A DNA stretch of 64,000 nucleotides from Sphingomonas sp. TREG-RG-20F-R18-01 (GCF_022662475.1 NZ_JAKNQQ010000003.1:372001-436000); one strand, 5' to 3'. Counted from the stretch's first letter, positions 1-10,350 are shown. A program made the numbers and translations. The notes: generated by a model not told the origin, from the sequence alone.

Positions 1-55
1 TTCGAGCGAAGTCGAGAAACCTGGCACAGCGCGGGGATTCTCGACGTCGCTCGAA
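1..55. repeat. Imperfect inverted repeat (REP-like), at window edge
   Basis: Two 18-base arms at 1-18 and 38-55 are reverse complements with one mismatch and are separated by 19 bases. The core TTCGAGCGAAGTCGAGAA is a type of palindrome frequently scattered between sphingomonad genes. It lies downstream of tsf and could serve as a transcript-end hairpin, but no T-run follows. The element may extend beyond the window start. Confidence 0.6.
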
Positions 56-145
56 ACGAACGGATCGGCACGGGTGCATCACACCCATGCCAACGTCCAA
101 CACCCGGCAGCCGTCTCGGGCCACCGGGTGTCGAGCGCGATACGC

Positions 146-1081
146 TTAGGCGGTCGGCTGGGGAACGCCCGATGCCGCAGCGACTTCCGCTGCGAAATCC
201 GTGGCTTCCTTCTCGATGCCCTCACCCAGCTGGAAGCGGACATAGTCCTTGAGCTCGATCGACTTGCCCGCTGCCTTTGCGGCATTGGCAACGACGTCCG
301 AGATCTTGGTCTTGCCGTCCATCACCAGCAGCTGGCTGACGAGCGCGTTTTCCTTGCGGTACTTGGCGATCGCACCATCGACCATCTTGGCGACGATGTC
401 GGCAGGCTTGCCGCTCTCAGCTGCCTTTTCGGTCGCGATAGCCCGCTCGCGCGCGACGATCTCGGGGTCAAGACCGTCCTCGTTGAGCGCGAGCGGGAAA
501 GCGGCTGCGATGTGCATCGCGATCTGCTTACCGAGCGGCTCGAGCACGTCGTAGCCGGCATCGCTCTCGAGCGCGACGAGCACGCCGATCTTGCCGAGGC
601 CCTGCGCTGCCTGGTTGTGGATGTACGGGATCACCGCGCCCTGCGTGACTTCGAGGCGCTTGGCGCGACGCAGGTTCTGGTTCTCGCCGATCGTCGCGAT
701 GTTGTTGGTGAGCGTCTCCTCGACGGTATTCTCGCCGAGCGATGCCGCCTTGATGACGGCAATGTCGTCACCGAGCCGCAGCGCGACCGACGTCACGTCG
801 CGGACGAACGTCTGGAACTGCTCGTTCTTGGCAACGAAATCGGTCTCGGAATTGACTTCGACCGCTGCACCGATCGTGCCGTCGACTTCGACGCCGATCA
901 GGCCCTCGGCCGCGGTGCGGCTGGACTTCTTGGCGGCAGCAGCGAGGCCCTTGGCGCGCAGCCAGTCCATCGCAGCGGTCATGTCGCCGCCGGCTTCGGT
1001 CAACGCCTTCTTGCAATCCATCATGCCCGCGCCGCTCTTCTCGCGCAGGTCCTTCACCGCAGCGGCAGTAATGTCGGCCAT
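146..1081 (-). CDS. tsf: Elongation factor Ts
   Basis: This is the nucleotide exchange factor that regenerates EF-Tu-GTP during translation in the cytoplasm. The 311-residue product has the usual bacterial length. It opens with the N-terminal UBA-like helix domain ([20 protein letters not shown], then DCKKAL), followed by the conserved core with the T-D-F-V motif ([12 protein letters not shown]) that contacts EF-Tu, and the two-lobed dimerisation region. The ATG at 1081 has an AGAGGA ribosome binding site a few bases upstream. It follows rpsB on the same strand with an 85-base gap, the classical rpsB-tsf operon. Confidence 0.97.
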   Translation of the reverse strand: MADITAAAVKDLREKSGAGMMDCKKALTEAGGDMTAAMDWLRAKGLAAAAKKSSRTAAEGLIGVEVDGTIGAAVEVNSETDFVAKNEQFQTFVRDVTSVALRLGDDIAVIKAASLGENTVEETLTNNIATIGENQNLRRAKRLEVTQGAVIPYIHNQAAQGLGKIGVLVALESDAGYDVLEPLGKQIAMHIAAAFPLALNEDGLDPEIVARERAIATEKAAESGKPADIVAKMVDGAIAKYRKENALVSQLLVMDGKTKISDVVANAAKAAGKSIELKDYVRFQLGEGIEKEATDFAAEVAAASGVPQPTA

Positions 1082-1166
1082 GTCACTTATCCTCTTGTGT
1101 GTCAGATGCGGTTTTGGACGGGGCAGAGCGATGCCCTACCCCGTCCCTATGTCAGTTATGCGACGC

Positions 1167-2015
1167 TTATGCGTCGATCTGGCGCTCGGCCTCGGCGACC
1201 ATTTCGGCCTGCAGGGCTGCATCGCTGGCTGCGGTCGGCTCGGCACCGGCTTCGGCAGGTGCGGTCTCGAGCAGCGCTTCCTCGGCGGGCGGCGCTTCCA
1301 TCGAACCGATGTCCTGGCGACGCGCGAGCTGCTCGTTGCCGCCGCGAGTCGCGGCGATCGCGATCGCTTCGCAATACAGGCGGATCGCCCGGCTTGCGTC
1401 GTCATTCGCGGGAACCGGGAACGCGATGCCGTCCGGCGAGACGTTCGAATCGAGGATCGCGACGACCGGGATACCCAGCGTGTTCGCTTCCTTGATCGCC
1501 AGCTCTTCCTTGTTCGCGTCGATCACGAACATCACGTCCGGGATGCCGCCCATGTCGCGGATGCCGCCGAGCGACAGCTCGAGCTTGTCCTTCTCGCGGG
1601 TCAGCTGGAGCACTTCCTTCTTGGTCAGGCCGACCGTGTCGCCCGAGAGCTGCTCTTCGAGCGTCTTCATGCGCTTGATCGAGTTGGAAATGGTCTTCCA
1701 GTTGGTGAGCATCCCGCCCAGCCAGCGATGGTTGACGAAGTGCTGGCCCGAGCGACGCGCTGCGTCTGCGACGGGCTCCTGCGCCTGGCGCTTGGTGCCG
1801 ACGAACAGAACCTTGCCGCCGGCCGCGGTCGACGCCGAAACGAACTCGAGCGCGCGGGCGAAGAGCGGAACGGTCTGCGAAAGATCGAGGATGTGGACGC
1901 CGTTACGGTCGCCGAAAATGTAAGGCTTCATCTTTGGGTTCCAGCGATGCGTCTGGTGGCCGAAGTGTGCGCCCGTCTCGAGCAGCTGCTGCATGGAAAC
2001 GACAGGTGCCGCCAT
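1167..2015 (-). CDS. rpsB: 30S ribosomal protein S2
   Basis: S2 binds late to the small ribosomal subunit and helps recruit S1. The 282-residue protein begins [20 protein letters not shown], the hallmark S2 N-terminus, and contains the conserved stretch [20 protein letters not shown]. The C-terminus carries an Ala/Glu-rich tail of about 45 residues beyond the core, as is frequent in alphaproteobacteria. The ATG is preceded by GGAAAGGAATT, a good ribosome binding site. It is the first gene of rpsB-tsf; the 265 bases upstream should hold the operon promoter and leader. Confidence 0.97.
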   Translation of the reverse strand: MAAPVVSMQQLLETGAHFGHQTHRWNPKMKPYIFGDRNGVHILDLSQTVPLFARALEFVSASTAAGGKVLFVGTKRQAQEPVADAARRSGQHFVNHRWLGGMLTNWKTISNSIKRMKTLEEQLSGDTVGLTKKEVLQLTREKDKLELSLGGIRDMGGIPDVMFVIDANKEELAIKEANTLGIPVVAILDSNVSPDGIAFPVPANDDASRAIRLYCEAIAIAATRGGNEQLARRQDIGSMEAPPAEEALLETAPAEAGAEPTAASDAALQAEMVAEAERQIDA

Positions 2016-2062
2016 AGATAATTCCTTTCCGGTTGGTCCTCTGGGAAGCGAGTAATCGGTTC

Positions 2063-2075
2063 GGGGTCAAACCCC
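2063..2075 (-). other. Short hairpin in the rpsB leader
   Basis: GGGGT and ACCCC flank a 3-base loop about 50 bases upstream of the rpsB start, so they would fold in the rpsB mRNA. Ribosomal protein operons are often autoregulated through leader structures, but this stem is only 5 bp. I see no recognisable S2-binding motif, so a regulatory role is only a possibility. Confidence 0.25.
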
Positions 2076-2214
2076 TGCACGACACCGGTGATGTGTGCTT
2101 CCCATGCGGTGTGAAGGCGCGCCCATTACCCGACCTCCTCCACAAACGCAAGGGCACGAAACCGCTTGACGAGTGGAACGGATATGGAACATATCATGGT
2201 CACGGCAGGAACAG

Positions 2215-2239
2215 GGAACGACAATCCCTTGTGGTGGTT
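2215..2239 (+). promoter_or_regulatory. Candidate EcfG-type promoter
   Basis: GGAAC at 2215-2219 is followed, after 16 bases, by GGTT at 2236-2239. This resembles the alphaproteobacterial general-stress sigma factor EcfG consensus (GGAAC, 16-17 bases, CGTT) with one mismatch. It ends about 40 bases upstream of the small membrane-protein gene at 2281. A sigma-70-like TTGACG at 2166-2171 lies further upstream without a convincing -10. Confidence 0.35.
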
Positions 2240-2280
2240 AGGGCATTAACCTTCCTGCGAAGAGACAGAGGAATTGGGCG

Positions 2281-2517
2281 ATGATGATGGTGACGGGCTT
2301 CCTGGTCTTCGCGAGCGCATTCGCTGCCAGCGGCGCAGTATTTTGGCTGACGCTGGCACCTGCGTTCCCGCGGATCATTTCGTTGCTGCGTTATGGTGTA
2401 GACCCGGTCCGCGAGGCGCGCCCCGTGCTGGCGCTCAGCGAGCCTCGGGTTCGTGTTCGGGTACGGATGGTGCCGGTAACGGCGATCCCACGGCAGGCGT
2501 TGCGCGCAGTCGCTTGA
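2281..2517 (+). CDS. Small hypothetical membrane protein (78 aa)
   Basis: I do not recognise a named family. The 78-residue product starts MMMVTG and has one hydrophobic segment (about residues 4-28, then a second weaker stretch to 37), followed by a basic C-terminal half rich in Arg and Val. AGAGGAA at 2267-2273, seven bases before the ATG, is a good ribosome binding site. An EcfG-like promoter sits just upstream. Its last 83 bases overlap the 3' end of pssA, which is convergent. A single-pass inner-membrane protein, possibly stress-induced, is the most that can be inferred. Confidence 0.55.
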   Translation: MMMVTGFLVFASAFAASGAVFWLTLAPAFPRIISLLRYGVDPVREARPVLALSEPRVRVRVRMVPVTAIPRQALRAVA

Positions 2518-3256
2518 TCCGACCATAAGCCGCAACGCTGAACGGCAGCGTCGCGATGTACAGGACGCACAACAGCGTCAGCGTATGCCAGGGCGCGGAT
2601 ATCAGGGCCGCGCCCAATAGCACGACGACGGCGATCGCTTCGAACCGGATGTGCGTGCGCAGCCGCAGCGAGGACCAGCTGAAGGTCGCGACACTGGAGA
2701 CCATCAACACCGCCATCGCCGCGACCCATGGGGCAACGAGCAATGGCGACCGCCAGAAATCCATCCCGGTCCAGAACCACAGATACAGCGGCAGCATCGC
2801 CAGCCCCGCCCCGACCGGAGACGGCGCACCCGTCAGAAAGCCGGCGGACTTGTGAGGCTGATCGATCACGTCGATTGCGGCGTTGAAGCGCGCGAGGCGC
2901 AACGCGCAAAATACCGCGAAGATGAGCGCGCACAGCCAGCCGAGCCGTGGCAACTCCTTCAGCGACCAAAGATACAGGATCAGCGCCGGCGACACCCCGA
3001 ATGAGATCGCGTCGGACAGCGAATCGAGCTCGGCCCCAAACCGGCTTTCGCCGCGCACCATCCGTGCGATCCGGCCGTCGATGCCATCCAGCACGCTGGC
3101 GATCATCACCATCAGCACGGCGGTTTCCCACTGGCTGGCAATGGCGAAGCGGATGCCGGTCAGACCGGCGCACAACGCCAGTGCCGTCACCGCGTTGGGC
3201 GCGACCGCACGCAGCGGCAGTCCACGCGTCGCCGCGCGACGCATCGGGCGCCTCAT
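2435..3256 (-). CDS. pssA: CDP-diacylglycerol--serine O-phosphatidyltransferase
   Basis: It makes phosphatidylserine from CDP-diacylglycerol and serine at the inner membrane, the first committed step to phosphatidylethanolamine. The CDP-alcohol phosphotransferase signature DGxxAR...G...D...D is visible as DGIDGRIARMVRGESRF followed by GAELDSLSD. Several hydrophobic helices follow. A longer reading frame reaches 3307, but that start overlaps psd by 32 bases. The ATG at 3256 has AGAGGG six bases upstream (3263-3268) and no overlap, so I prefer it (273 residues). It follows psd after 19 bases, so the pathway's two enzymes are co-transcribed. Confidence 0.93.
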   Translation of the reverse strand: MRRPMRRAATRGLPLRAVAPNAVTALALCAGLTGIRFAIASQWETAVLMVMIASVLDGIDGRIARMVRGESRFGAELDSLSDAISFGVSPALILYLWSLKELPRLGWLCALIFAVFCALRLARFNAAIDVIDQPHKSAGFLTGAPSPVGAGLAMLPLYLWFWTGMDFWRSPLLVAPWVAAMAVLMVSSVATFSWSSLRLRTHIRFEAIAVVVLLGAALISAPWHTLTLLCVLYIATLPFSVAAYGRIKRLRATPAVGSPLPAPSVPEHEPEAR

Positions 3257-3275
3257 ACCCGTCCCTCTACCACGG

Positions 3276-4007
3276 TCATTGCGCGATTCCGCTCGCGACG
3301 GTTCCACCGACCCGGCCGAGGATCGTCTCGCCCGCCACGCTGCGCTGTCCGAGCACGACCTGGCACGCGCAATCCTCGGGCAGGAAGACGTCGACCCGAC
3401 TACCGAAGCGGATCAGTCCGATCCGCTGGCCCGCCGCGACCATGTCGCCGGGCTTGACGAACGGAACGATCCTTCGTGCGAGCAAGCCCGCGATCTGCGT
3501 GAAGCCGACCCGGCGTCCGTCGCGTCCTTCGACGACGAGATGCTGGCGCTCATTGTCCTCGCTTGCCTTGTCGAGCTCGGCGTTGACGAACTTGCCGGAG
3601 ATATAGACGACCTGCTTGACCGTCCCGGCGATCGGCGTGCGGTTGATGTGCACGTCGAACACCGACATGAACACCGAAACGCGGATCAACGGCGCTTCGC
3701 CGAGCCCGTTGGGGCCTGCCAGTTCGCGCGGCACGGCAACGCGTTCGATCATCGAAACGAGGCCATCGGCGGGCGAGACGATCAGTCCGTCCCCCGATGG
3801 CGTCACGCGCACAGGATCGCGAAAGAACAAAGCGACCCACAGCGTCAACCCGATCAACGGCCACGCAAGGAACCAGCCGAGCCAGATCAACGCGATCAGC
3901 GCGACGACACCCGCGATGACGACATATTTCCGCCCTTCGGGATGGAGATCGGGAACGCGCCACTTCACGGCTTCGGTCTTGGACGGGGTATAAGGCGGTG
4001 GTATCAT
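3276..4007 (-). CDS. psd: Phosphatidylserine decarboxylase proenzyme
   Basis: It converts phosphatidylserine to phosphatidylethanolamine, completing the pathway begun by the neighbouring pssA. The 243-residue protein is the short bacterial form. Two hydrophobic segments lie at about 28-62. The pyruvoyl-forming site is the FGSR motif at 201-204, where autocleavage between Gly202 and Ser203 would yield the beta chain and the pyruvoyl alpha chain. HINRTP near residue 120 is the conserved His region. The order psd then pssA is conserved in alphaproteobacteria. Confidence 0.95.
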   Translation of the reverse strand: MIPPPYTPSKTEAVKWRVPDLHPEGRKYVVIAGVVALIALIWLGWFLAWPLIGLTLWVALFFRDPVRVTPSGDGLIVSPADGLVSMIERVAVPRELAGPNGLGEAPLIRVSVFMSVFDVHINRTPIAGTVKQVVYISGKFVNAELDKASEDNERQHLVVEGRDGRRVGFTQIAGLLARRIVPFVKPGDMVAAGQRIGLIRFGSRVDVFLPEDCACQVVLGQRSVAGETILGRVGGTVASGIAQ

Positions 4008-4156
4008 GTCGTAACCCTAACCGACCGGCCGGTTTGCCACAATCGGCAATGGCCCGGCGCACGGGATACCCCGGCCAGCCGCATCGCAGCGCCGGGTTGA
4101 TCGATCCGGTCCATGCTCCTAGACGCTACCGCAAAACCCCCACAGGAAAGTGCGTG

Positions 4157-5377
4157 ATGGCGAAGATCAAGGTAAAGACGCCCGTTGTCGAGATCGACGG
4201 TGATGAGATGACCCGGATCATCTGGCAGTGGATCCGCGAGCGGCTGATCCTCCCCTATCTCGATATCGATCTGGAATATTACGATCTCGGCATGATGAGC
4301 CGCGACGGTACCGACGACAAGATCACGGTCGACAGCGCCAAGGCGATCCAGAAGTACGGCGTCGGCGTGAAGTGCGCGACGATCACCCCGGACGAGCAGC
4401 GCGTCGAGGAATTCGGCCTCAAGAAGATGTGGAAGTCGCCCAACGGCACGATCCGCAACATCCTCGGGGGCACGATCTTCCGCGAGCCGATTGTGATCAA
4501 GAACGTCCCCCGCCTGATCCCGGGCTGGACCCACCCGATCGTCGTCGGCCGTCACGCGTTCGGCGACCAGTATAAGGCGACCGATTTCCTCGTCCCCGGC
4601 CCCGGCAAGCTGCGCCTCGTGTTCGACGGCGAGGACGGCACGGTCATCGACCAGGAAGTGTTCCAGTTCCCGACCTCTGGCGTCGCGCTCGCGATGTACA
4701 ACCTCGACGATTCGATCCGCGATTTCGCACGCGCTTCGATGCATTATGGCCTCAACCTCAAGTGGCCGGTGTATCTGTCGACCAAGAACACCATCCTGAA
4801 GGCCTATGACGGCCGCTTCAAGGACCTCTTCGCAGAGGTTTTCGAGAGCGAATTCAAGGACAAGTTCAAGGAAGCGGGCATCGTCTACGAGCATCGCCTG
4901 ATCGACGACATGGTCGCATCGGCGCTCAAGTGGCACGGCGAATTCGTCTGGGCGTGCAAGAACTATGACGGCGATGTCCAGTCGGATCAGGTCGCACAGG
5001 GCTTCGGGTCGCTCGGCCTGATGACCTCGGTGCTGCTGACGCCGGACGGCAAGACCGTCGAGGCGGAAGCCGCGCACGGCACCGTCACGCGCCACTTCCG
5101 CCAGCACGAGCAGGGCAAGGCGACGTCGACCAACCCGATCGCGTCGATCTTCGCTTGGACCGGCGGCCTCAAGTATCGCGGCAAGTTCGACGGTACGCCC
5201 GAGGTGACGCAGTTCGCCGAGACGCTCGAGCGCGTTTGCGTGCAAACGGTCGAGGACGGTCACATGACCAAGGATCTCGCGCTGCTGATCGGTCCGGATC
5301 AGCCGTGGATGACGACCGAGCAGTTCTTCGAGCAGGTCCGTCTCAACCTCGAACAGGCGATGGGCGCGTCCGCCTGA
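4157..5377 (+). CDS. icd: NADP-dependent isocitrate dehydrogenase
   Basis: It oxidatively decarboxylates isocitrate to 2-oxoglutarate in the TCA cycle, reducing NADP. The 406-residue protein is the homodimeric eukaryote-like type seen in many alphaproteobacteria, not the E. coli type: it starts [20 protein letters not shown]. The substrate-binding [15 protein letters not shown] region, the metal-binding DDMVASALK, and the coenzyme region [14 protein letters not shown] are all present. AGGAAAG lies seven bases before the ATG; an open frame continues upstream to 3998 but has no family similarity. Strong terminator hairpins follow directly. Confidence 0.97.
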   Translation: MAKIKVKTPVVEIDGDEMTRIIWQWIRERLILPYLDIDLEYYDLGMMSRDGTDDKITVDSAKAIQKYGVGVKCATITPDEQRVEEFGLKKMWKSPNGTIRNILGGTIFREPIVIKNVPRLIPGWTHPIVVGRHAFGDQYKATDFLVPGPGKLRLVFDGEDGTVIDQEVFQFPTSGVALAMYNLDDSIRDFARASMHYGLNLKWPVYLSTKNTILKAYDGRFKDLFAEVFESEFKDKFKEAGIVYEHRLIDDMVASALKWHGEFVWACKNYDGDVQSDQVAQGFGSLGLMTSVLLTPDGKTVEAEAAHGTVTRHFRQHEQGKATSTNPIASIFAWTGGLKYRGKFDGTPEVTQFAETLERVCVQTVEDGHMTKDLALLIGPDQPWMTTEQFFEQVRLNLEQAMGASA

Positions 5378-5387
5378 GCCAATGTGC

Positions 5388-5415
5388 GTGCCGCCCCGGC
5401 AATCCGGGGCGGCAC
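5388..5415 (+). terminator. GC-rich hairpin after icd
   Basis: A perfect 12-bp stem (GTGCCGCCCCGG and its complement) with a CAAT loop starts eleven bases after the icd stop codon. No T-run follows, so it probably protects the 3' end or acts together with the next hairpin. Confidence 0.6.
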
Positions 5416-5428
5416 CGCGATCTTCAAG

Positions 5429-5458
5429 GGTCCGGTTCGACACGAACCGGACCTTTTT
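5429..5458 (+). terminator. Rho-independent terminator of icd
   Basis: An 11-bp perfect stem (GGTCCGGTTCG and its complement, loop ACA) is followed at once by TTTTT at 5454-5458. This is the clearest intrinsic terminator in the window and isolates icd from the antiporter gene. Confidence 0.88.
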
Positions 5459-5514
5459 CGTGTCCTTGCCGCGCATAAGCTGACAAGCACGCCGAATGTT
5501 GCTTAGATGCTACG

Positions 5515-7308
5515 ATGCCCTCAGCTCTCAGCAACGCCGGTTTCAGCGACGCCCTCGTCATTCTCGGGGCGGCCGGCCTTGTCATTCCCGCCTTTGCGCG
5601 GGCCAAGATCAGCCCCGTCATCGGTTTCATCCTGGTCGGCCTGCTCGTGGGTCCGTTCGGGCTGGGGGCGCTCGTCCGGGATTATCCCTGGCTGTATTAC
5701 GTCACGATTTCCGACCCGCATTCGATCGAGCCGTTCGCCGAATTCGGCATCGTGCTGCTGCTGTTCTCGATCGGCCTCGAACTCTCCCTGAAACGCCTCT
5801 GGTCGATGCGCCAGCTCGTGTTCGGCACGGGCGCCGCGCAATTGCTGGCGGCAGGCGCGATCCTCGGTGTCGGCCTGCATCTGCTGACCGCCTTGCCGTG
5901 GACCGGATCGATGGCGCTCGGGATCGCGTTGTCGCTGTCGTCGACCGCGCTGGTGTTGCCGATCGCGGGGACGACGAGCCCGGTCGGACGCACGGCGTTC
6001 GCGATGTTGCTGTTCGAAGATCTTGCGCTCGTCCCGATCATCTTTGTGCTCGGCGCGCTCGGCCCGATGGCGGCGGATAGCGGATGGGCCGGGCTCGCCC
6101 GCGTCGGAACCGCCGCGTTCCTCACGGTCGGCGCGCTGTTCATCGGCGGACGCTTCATTCTTCCAAAGCTGTTTGCGCAGGCCGCCCGGACGAAGAGTCC
6201 CGAGCTGTTCCTAGCCGCCTCGCTGCTGGTCGTCATCGTCGCAAGCCTTGCGACGACCGCTGCCGGGCTGTCGCCGATCGTCGGCGCGTTGCTCGCGGGC
6301 GTGCTGATCGCCGAGACCGATTATCATAGCGAAGTCGAGGTGATGACCGCGCCGTTCAAGGGCTTGGCGCTGGGCGTGTTCCTGATCACGATCGGGATGA
6401 GCGTCGATCTGCGCGCGATCGCGGTGAACTGGGCGGGCTATGCCTTGGCGATCGCAGCGGTCGTCACGGTCAAGGCGGTGGTCACTTTCGCTTTGCTGCG
6501 CTGGGCCGGGATTCGCGGCGGCGTGGCGGTCGAGACGGGGGTGTTGATGGGCAGTCCGTCGGAGACGACGCTGATCGTGCTGGGCGCGGCGGGACAGGCG
6601 CAGTTGATTGCCGCCCCTACCGCCAATTTCTGGCAGACCGTCACCGCGATCGGGCTGACGATCACGCCGTTGCTCGCGATGCTCGGGCGGCGTTGGGCCA
6701 AGCGCATCGAGCAGCATAGCGGGCGGGCGGCCGACCTCGAGATTCCCGCTGAAGGGCCCGGCACCGTCGTGATCGGCTTCGGCCGCGTCGGGCGGATGGT
6801 GTGCGACATGTTGACCGTCCACAACCAGCGCTATGTCGCGGTCGAGGCGGACATCGACGTGGTGACCGCCGCGCATGCCGAGGGCTATGCGGTGCTGTTC
6901 GGCGACGTCGTGCGACCGGAACTGGTCGACCGGCTCAACCTCGGGCGCGCGAAGGCGTTGATCCTTACGATGGACGACCCGGTGCTCAGCGTCGCGCTCA
7001 CGCGGCGGGTGCGCAACTGGGTGCCCGACCTCGCAATCGTCGCGCGTGCGCGCGACACGGTGCATGCCGCCGAACTGTACCGCGCGGGCGCGACGGATGC
7101 GGTGCCGGAAACGCTGGAGAGTTCGCTCCAGCTGGCGGAAGCGGTATTGACCGATCTCGGCGTCGCGGTCGGGCCGGTGATAGCTTCGATCCATGAAAAG
7201 CGCGATGAACTGCGGCAGGAGATCAAGGCGGCCGCGGACATGGCGGTCGCGCCGCGGCTGAAGCGGGTGCGTGGGCGGCGGGGCGTGGATGCTACGCCTG
7301 CCGCTTAG
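5515..7308 (+). CDS. Monovalent cation:proton antiporter, CPA2 family with RCK domain
   Basis: A predicted inner-membrane K+/Na+:H+ antiporter of the KefB/YbaL group. Residues about 10-390 form 12-13 hydrophobic helices with the family's conserved SLSSTALVLPI and GALLAGVLIAET stretches. A soluble TrkA-N (RCK) domain starts near residue 415 with the nucleotide-binding GFGRVG fingerprint. That domain suggests gating by NAD(H), or by glutathione adducts as in Kef proteins; the ligand cannot be decided from sequence. The 597-residue length matches the family. It appears to stand alone, between the icd terminator and a repeat region. Confidence 0.9.
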   Translation: MPSALSNAGFSDALVILGAAGLVIPAFARAKISPVIGFILVGLLVGPFGLGALVRDYPWLYYVTISDPHSIEPFAEFGIVLLLFSIGLELSLKRLWSMRQLVFGTGAAQLLAAGAILGVGLHLLTALPWTGSMALGIALSLSSTALVLPIAGTTSPVGRTAFAMLLFEDLALVPIIFVLGALGPMAADSGWAGLARVGTAAFLTVGALFIGGRFILPKLFAQAARTKSPELFLAASLLVVIVASLATTAAGLSPIVGALLAGVLIAETDYHSEVEVMTAPFKGLALGVFLITIGMSVDLRAIAVNWAGYALAIAAVVTVKAVVTFALLRWAGIRGGVAVETGVLMGSPSETTLIVLGAAGQAQLIAAPTANFWQTVTAIGLTITPLLAMLGRRWAKRIEQHSGRAADLEIPAEGPGTVVIGFGRVGRMVCDMLTVHNQRYVAVEADIDVVTAAHAEGYAVLFGDVVRPELVDRLNLGRAKALILTMDDPVLSVALTRRVRNWVPDLAIVARARDTVHAAELYRAGATDAVPETLESSLQLAEAVLTDLGVAVGPVIASIHEKRDELRQEIKAAADMAVAPRLKRVRGRRGVDATPAA

Positions 7309-7322
7309 GGGCTTGGCCTTTG

Positions 7323-7426
7323 CTTCCCAGCGAAGGCCGGGGCCCGGGAGTGGCAGTCGACGTAACCGTGCGGCTCCGCCAGCAATCTTGCGTTTCGCTA
7401 CTGGGCCCCGGCCTTCGCCGGGGAAG
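7323..7426. repeat. Sphingomonad palindromic repeat, copy 1
   Basis: Outer arms CTTCCCaGCGAAGGCCGGGG (7323 onward) and the complementary GGCCTTCGCCGGGGAAG near 7410-7426 enclose a spacer of about 55 bases. The spacer shares CCAGCAATCTT with copy 2, so the full element, not only the arms, is duplicated. It occupies the gap between the antiporter and alaS, which converge, and could end both transcripts. Confidence 0.75.
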
Positions 7427-7543
7427 CGCAGAAGTAGGGTAAGCTAACCTTCGCGCGAACCGGCCTGACCTTACCCAGCCTTCAGTGCGCGCGAACTGTT
7501 ATCGGAACGCCACCGGCACCCGTCCGGCTCTCCCACCTTTGCC
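7427..7543. other. Spacer between two repeat copies, no gene seen
   Basis: The whole gap between the antiporter stop (7308) and the alaS stop (7687) is 378 bases. Apart from the two palindromic repeat copies it contains only this unremarkable stretch, with no plausible start codon plus ribosome binding site and no RNA-gene signature. Confidence 0.5.
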
Positions 7544-7650
7544 GCTCCCCGGCGAAGGCCGGGGCCCAGGAGTAGCGGTCGGGGTAACCGCGCGCTGTCG
7601 CCAGCAATCTTCCGTCCCGCTCCTGGGCCCCGGCCTTCGGCGGGGAAGCG
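7544..7650. repeat. Sphingomonad palindromic repeat, copy 2
   Basis: Same architecture as the element about 220 bases to the left: arms GCTCCCCGGCGAAGGCCGGG and the complementary CCCCGGCCTTCGGCGGGGAA enclose a spacer that again contains GGTAACCG and CCAGCAATCTT. The inner arms GGGCCCAGGAG/CTCCTGGGCCC extend the pairing. It lies 37 bases beyond the alaS stop codon. Confidence 0.75.
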
Positions 7651-7686
7651 GCTGCGCGAAAGACCAGCGGTCTCCCCCTTGCCTTA

Positions 7687-10350
7687 TCAGCCGTCAGCAC
7701 CCGCCAGCGCCGCCTTCACCGCATCGACCGCCGCCGCACCGGCACTGCCATCAGGCCCGCCGCCTTGCGCCATGTCCGGGCGACCACCGCCGCCCTGCCC
7801 GCCAAGCACCGCCACCGCGACGCGCAGCAGATCGACCGCGCTGTGGCTCGCGACGAGATCCGCCGTCACGCCGACCGCCACCGAAGCGCGGCCTTCGTTC
7901 ACCGCGACGATCATCGCGATCCCCGACCCGAGCCGCTGCTTCATCTCGTCGACCGTCCCGCGCAGTCCCTTGGGATCGAGCCCTTCGACGACCTGCCCAA
8001 GGAACGCGACACCACCGACCTGCTCCGGACCAGTCGCTGCCGCCCCGGCCCCGCCGCCAAGCGCAAGCGCCTTCTTGGCGTCAGCCAGCTCACGCTCGAG
8101 CCGTCGCCGGTCCTCGACCAGCGCGGCGACGCGCGCGGGTACCTCGTCGGGCGACGACTTGAGCGAAGCCGCCGCCTCGCGCAGCTTGAGATCGCGGGCG
8201 GTCAGATAGTCGCGGGCTGCCTCGCCGGTCAGCGCCTCGACACGGCGTACACCGGACGACACCGCGCCTTCACCGATCACGGTGAACAGGCCGATGTCCC
8301 CCAGCGCGCGGACATGCGTGCCGCCGCACAGTTCGAGCGAATAGGTCCTCCCGTGCTCGGTCCCCATCGAGACGACGCGGACCTCGTCGCCATATTTCTC
8401 GCCGAACAGCGCCATCGCGCCCTCGGCGATCGCCTCGTCCGGGGTCATCAACCGTGTCTCGACCGCGCCATTCCCGCGGATCTGCGCATTGACGTCCGCC
8501 TCGACCTCCATGATCCGCGCGGGATCGATCGCGCTCGGCTGCGAGAAATCGAAGCGCAGGCGCTCGGGCGCGACGAGGCTTCCTTTCTGCGCGACATGCG
8601 CGCCGAGCCGCTGGCGCAGCGCCTCGTGCAGCAGATGCGTCGCGCTATGGTTGGCGCGGATCTGGTCGCGCCGTGCCGCATCGACCGTCAGATGGAGCGC
8701 GTCGCCGATCGCGATACCGCCCTCCGCCACGCGCGTGACGTGCGCGAAGACGCGGCCGAGATATTTGCGCGTATCCTCGACCACGCCGTTGACGCCGGGC
8801 GCGGTCAGTGCGCCGGTGTCGCCGATCTGGCCACCGCTTTCGGCATAGAAGGGCGTCTGGTTGACGACGATCTCGACCGTCTCGCCCGGTTCGGCGCGCG
8901 CGACCTGCGCGCCGTCCTTGACGATCGCGACGACGACGCCCTCACCCTCGACCGCGCTATAGCCGATGAACTCCGTCCCGCCGCTGGCTTCGGCGATGTC
9001 GAACCACACGTCGTCCGAGGCGCGCTGCCCCGACCCCTTCCACGCCGCGCGGGCGGCGCGCTTCTGTTCGGCCATCGCACTGTCGAAGCCCGCGCGGTCG
9101 ATCCCGAACCCCTGCGCGCGCAAGGCATCCTCAGTCAGGTCATAAGGGAAGCCGTAGGTATCGTAGAGCTTGAACGCGGTTTCGCCGGGCAGGGTCGCGC
9201 CCGGTGACATTGCACCCGTCGCCTCGTCGAGCAGGCGCAGGCCGTTGACGAGCGTGCGCCGGAACTGCGTTTCCTCCTGCAACAGGGTCGATTCGATTGC
9301 CGCCTGTGCGCGGACCAGCTCCGGGTAGGCCGCGCCCATCTCCGCGACGAGCGCGGGGACGAGGCGATGCATCAACGGCTCCTTCGCGCCGAGCAGGTGC
9401 GCGTGCCGCATCGCGCGGCGCATGATCCGTCGCAGCACATAGCCGCGCCCTTCGTTCGCCGGCAGTACGCCGTCCGCGACGAGGAAGCCGGCGGACCGCA
9501 GGTGATCCGCGATGATCCGGTGGCTCGCCTGGGTGTCGCCGGTGGCAGGGGTTCCGGTCAGCGCCGACGACGCCGCGATCAGCGCCTTGAACGTGTCGGT
9601 ATCGTAATTGTCGTGGACGCCCTGCAACACGGCGGCGATCCGCTCGAGCCCCATGCCGGTATCGATCGACGGACGCGGCAGCGGCGTGCGCGCGCCGTCC
9701 GCAGTCTGGTCGAACTGCATGAACACGAGGTTCCAGATCTCGACGAACCGGTCACCATCCTCGTCGGGCGATCCCGGCGGGCCGCCGAAGATGTGGTCGC
9801 CGTGGTCGTAGAAGATTTCCGAGCACGGCCCGCATGGCCCGGTGTCGCCCATCGACCAGAAATTGTCGTTGGTCGCGATGCGGATGATCCGCTCCTCGGG
9901 CAGTCCCGCGATCTTGCGCCACAGGTCGAACGCCTCGTCGTCGGTGTGATAGACGGTCACGGTCAGGCGGTCGGGGTCGATCCCCCATTCCTGCGTCAGC
10001 AGGTTCCACGCGAGCGTGATCGCGCGTTCCTTGAAATAATCGCCGAACGAGAAATTGCCGAGCATCTCGAAGAAGGTGTGATGCCGCGCGGTATAGCCGA
10101 CATTGTCGAGGTCGTTGTGCTTGCCGCCAGCGCGGACGCACTTCTGCGAGGAGGTCGCGGTCGAATAGGCGCGCGATTCGAGCCCGGTGAAGACGTTCTT
10201 GAACGGCACCATCCCGGCATTGACGAACATCAGCGTCGGATCGTTCTGCGGCACGAGCGGCGCGGACGCGATCTTCGCATGCCCATGGGCCGCGAAATAG
10301 TCGAGGAAGCTGCGACGAATGTCGTTGGTCGAGATCGGGAGCTGGTTCAT
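7687..10350 (-). CDS. alaS: Alanyl-tRNA synthetase
   Basis: It charges tRNA-Ala and edits mischarged Ser/Gly. The 887-residue protein has the standard layout: N-terminal class II catalytic core ([20 protein letters not shown], then [19 protein letters not shown]), editing domain with [12 protein letters not shown] and the CGGTHV zinc site, and a C-terminal C-Ala region with coiled coil. The frame stays open to 10713, but homology begins at the ATG at 10350. No clear Shine-Dalgarno precedes it; a weak TTGAGA/TAAGCC pair would place the transcript start almost at the ATG. It is divergent from the TPR gene. Confidence 0.96.
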   Translation of the reverse strand: MNQLPISTNDIRRSFLDYFAAHGHAKIASAPLVPQNDPTLMFVNAGMVPFKNVFTGLESRAYSTATSSQKCVRAGGKHNDLDNVGYTARHHTFFEMLGNFSFGDYFKERAITLAWNLLTQEWGIDPDRLTVTVYHTDDEAFDLWRKIAGLPEERIIRIATNDNFWSMGDTGPCGPCSEIFYDHGDHIFGGPPGSPDEDGDRFVEIWNLVFMQFDQTADGARTPLPRPSIDTGMGLERIAAVLQGVHDNYDTDTFKALIAASSALTGTPATGDTQASHRIIADHLRSAGFLVADGVLPANEGRGYVLRRIMRRAMRHAHLLGAKEPLMHRLVPALVAEMGAAYPELVRAQAAIESTLLQEETQFRRTLVNGLRLLDEATGAMSPGATLPGETAFKLYDTYGFPYDLTEDALRAQGFGIDRAGFDSAMAEQKRAARAAWKGSGQRASDDVWFDIAEASGGTEFIGYSAVEGEGVVVAIVKDGAQVARAEPGETVEIVVNQTPFYAESGGQIGDTGALTAPGVNGVVEDTRKYLGRVFAHVTRVAEGGIAIGDALHLTVDAARRDQIRANHSATHLLHEALRQRLGAHVAQKGSLVAPERLRFDFSQPSAIDPARIMEVEADVNAQIRGNGAVETRLMTPDEAIAEGAMALFGEKYGDEVRVVSMGTEHGRTYSLELCGGTHVRALGDIGLFTVIGEGAVSSGVRRVEALTGEAARDYLTARDLKLREAAASLKSSPDEVPARVAALVEDRRRLERELADAKKALALGGGAGAAATGPEQVGGVAFLGQVVEGLDPKGLRGTVDEMKQRLGSGIAMIVAVNEGRASVAVGVTADLVASHSAVDLLRVAVAVLGGQGGGGRPDMAQGGGPDGSAGAAAVDAVKAALAGADG

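Noticed and set aside
74..1495. 473-codon plus-strand frame over tsf and rpsB
   Set aside because: Antisense of two essential, well-recognised genes; Arg/Asp/Leu-rich artefact.
4024..4033. ACCGGCCGGT palindrome between psd and icd as an operator
   Set aside because: A 10-base GC palindrome is expected by chance in DNA of this composition, and nothing else supports it.
7309..7686. Possible CRISPR-like array from two similar units
   Set aside because: Only two copies, each a self-complementary palindrome of about 105 bases. There are no short direct repeats with regular spacers and no cas genes nearby.
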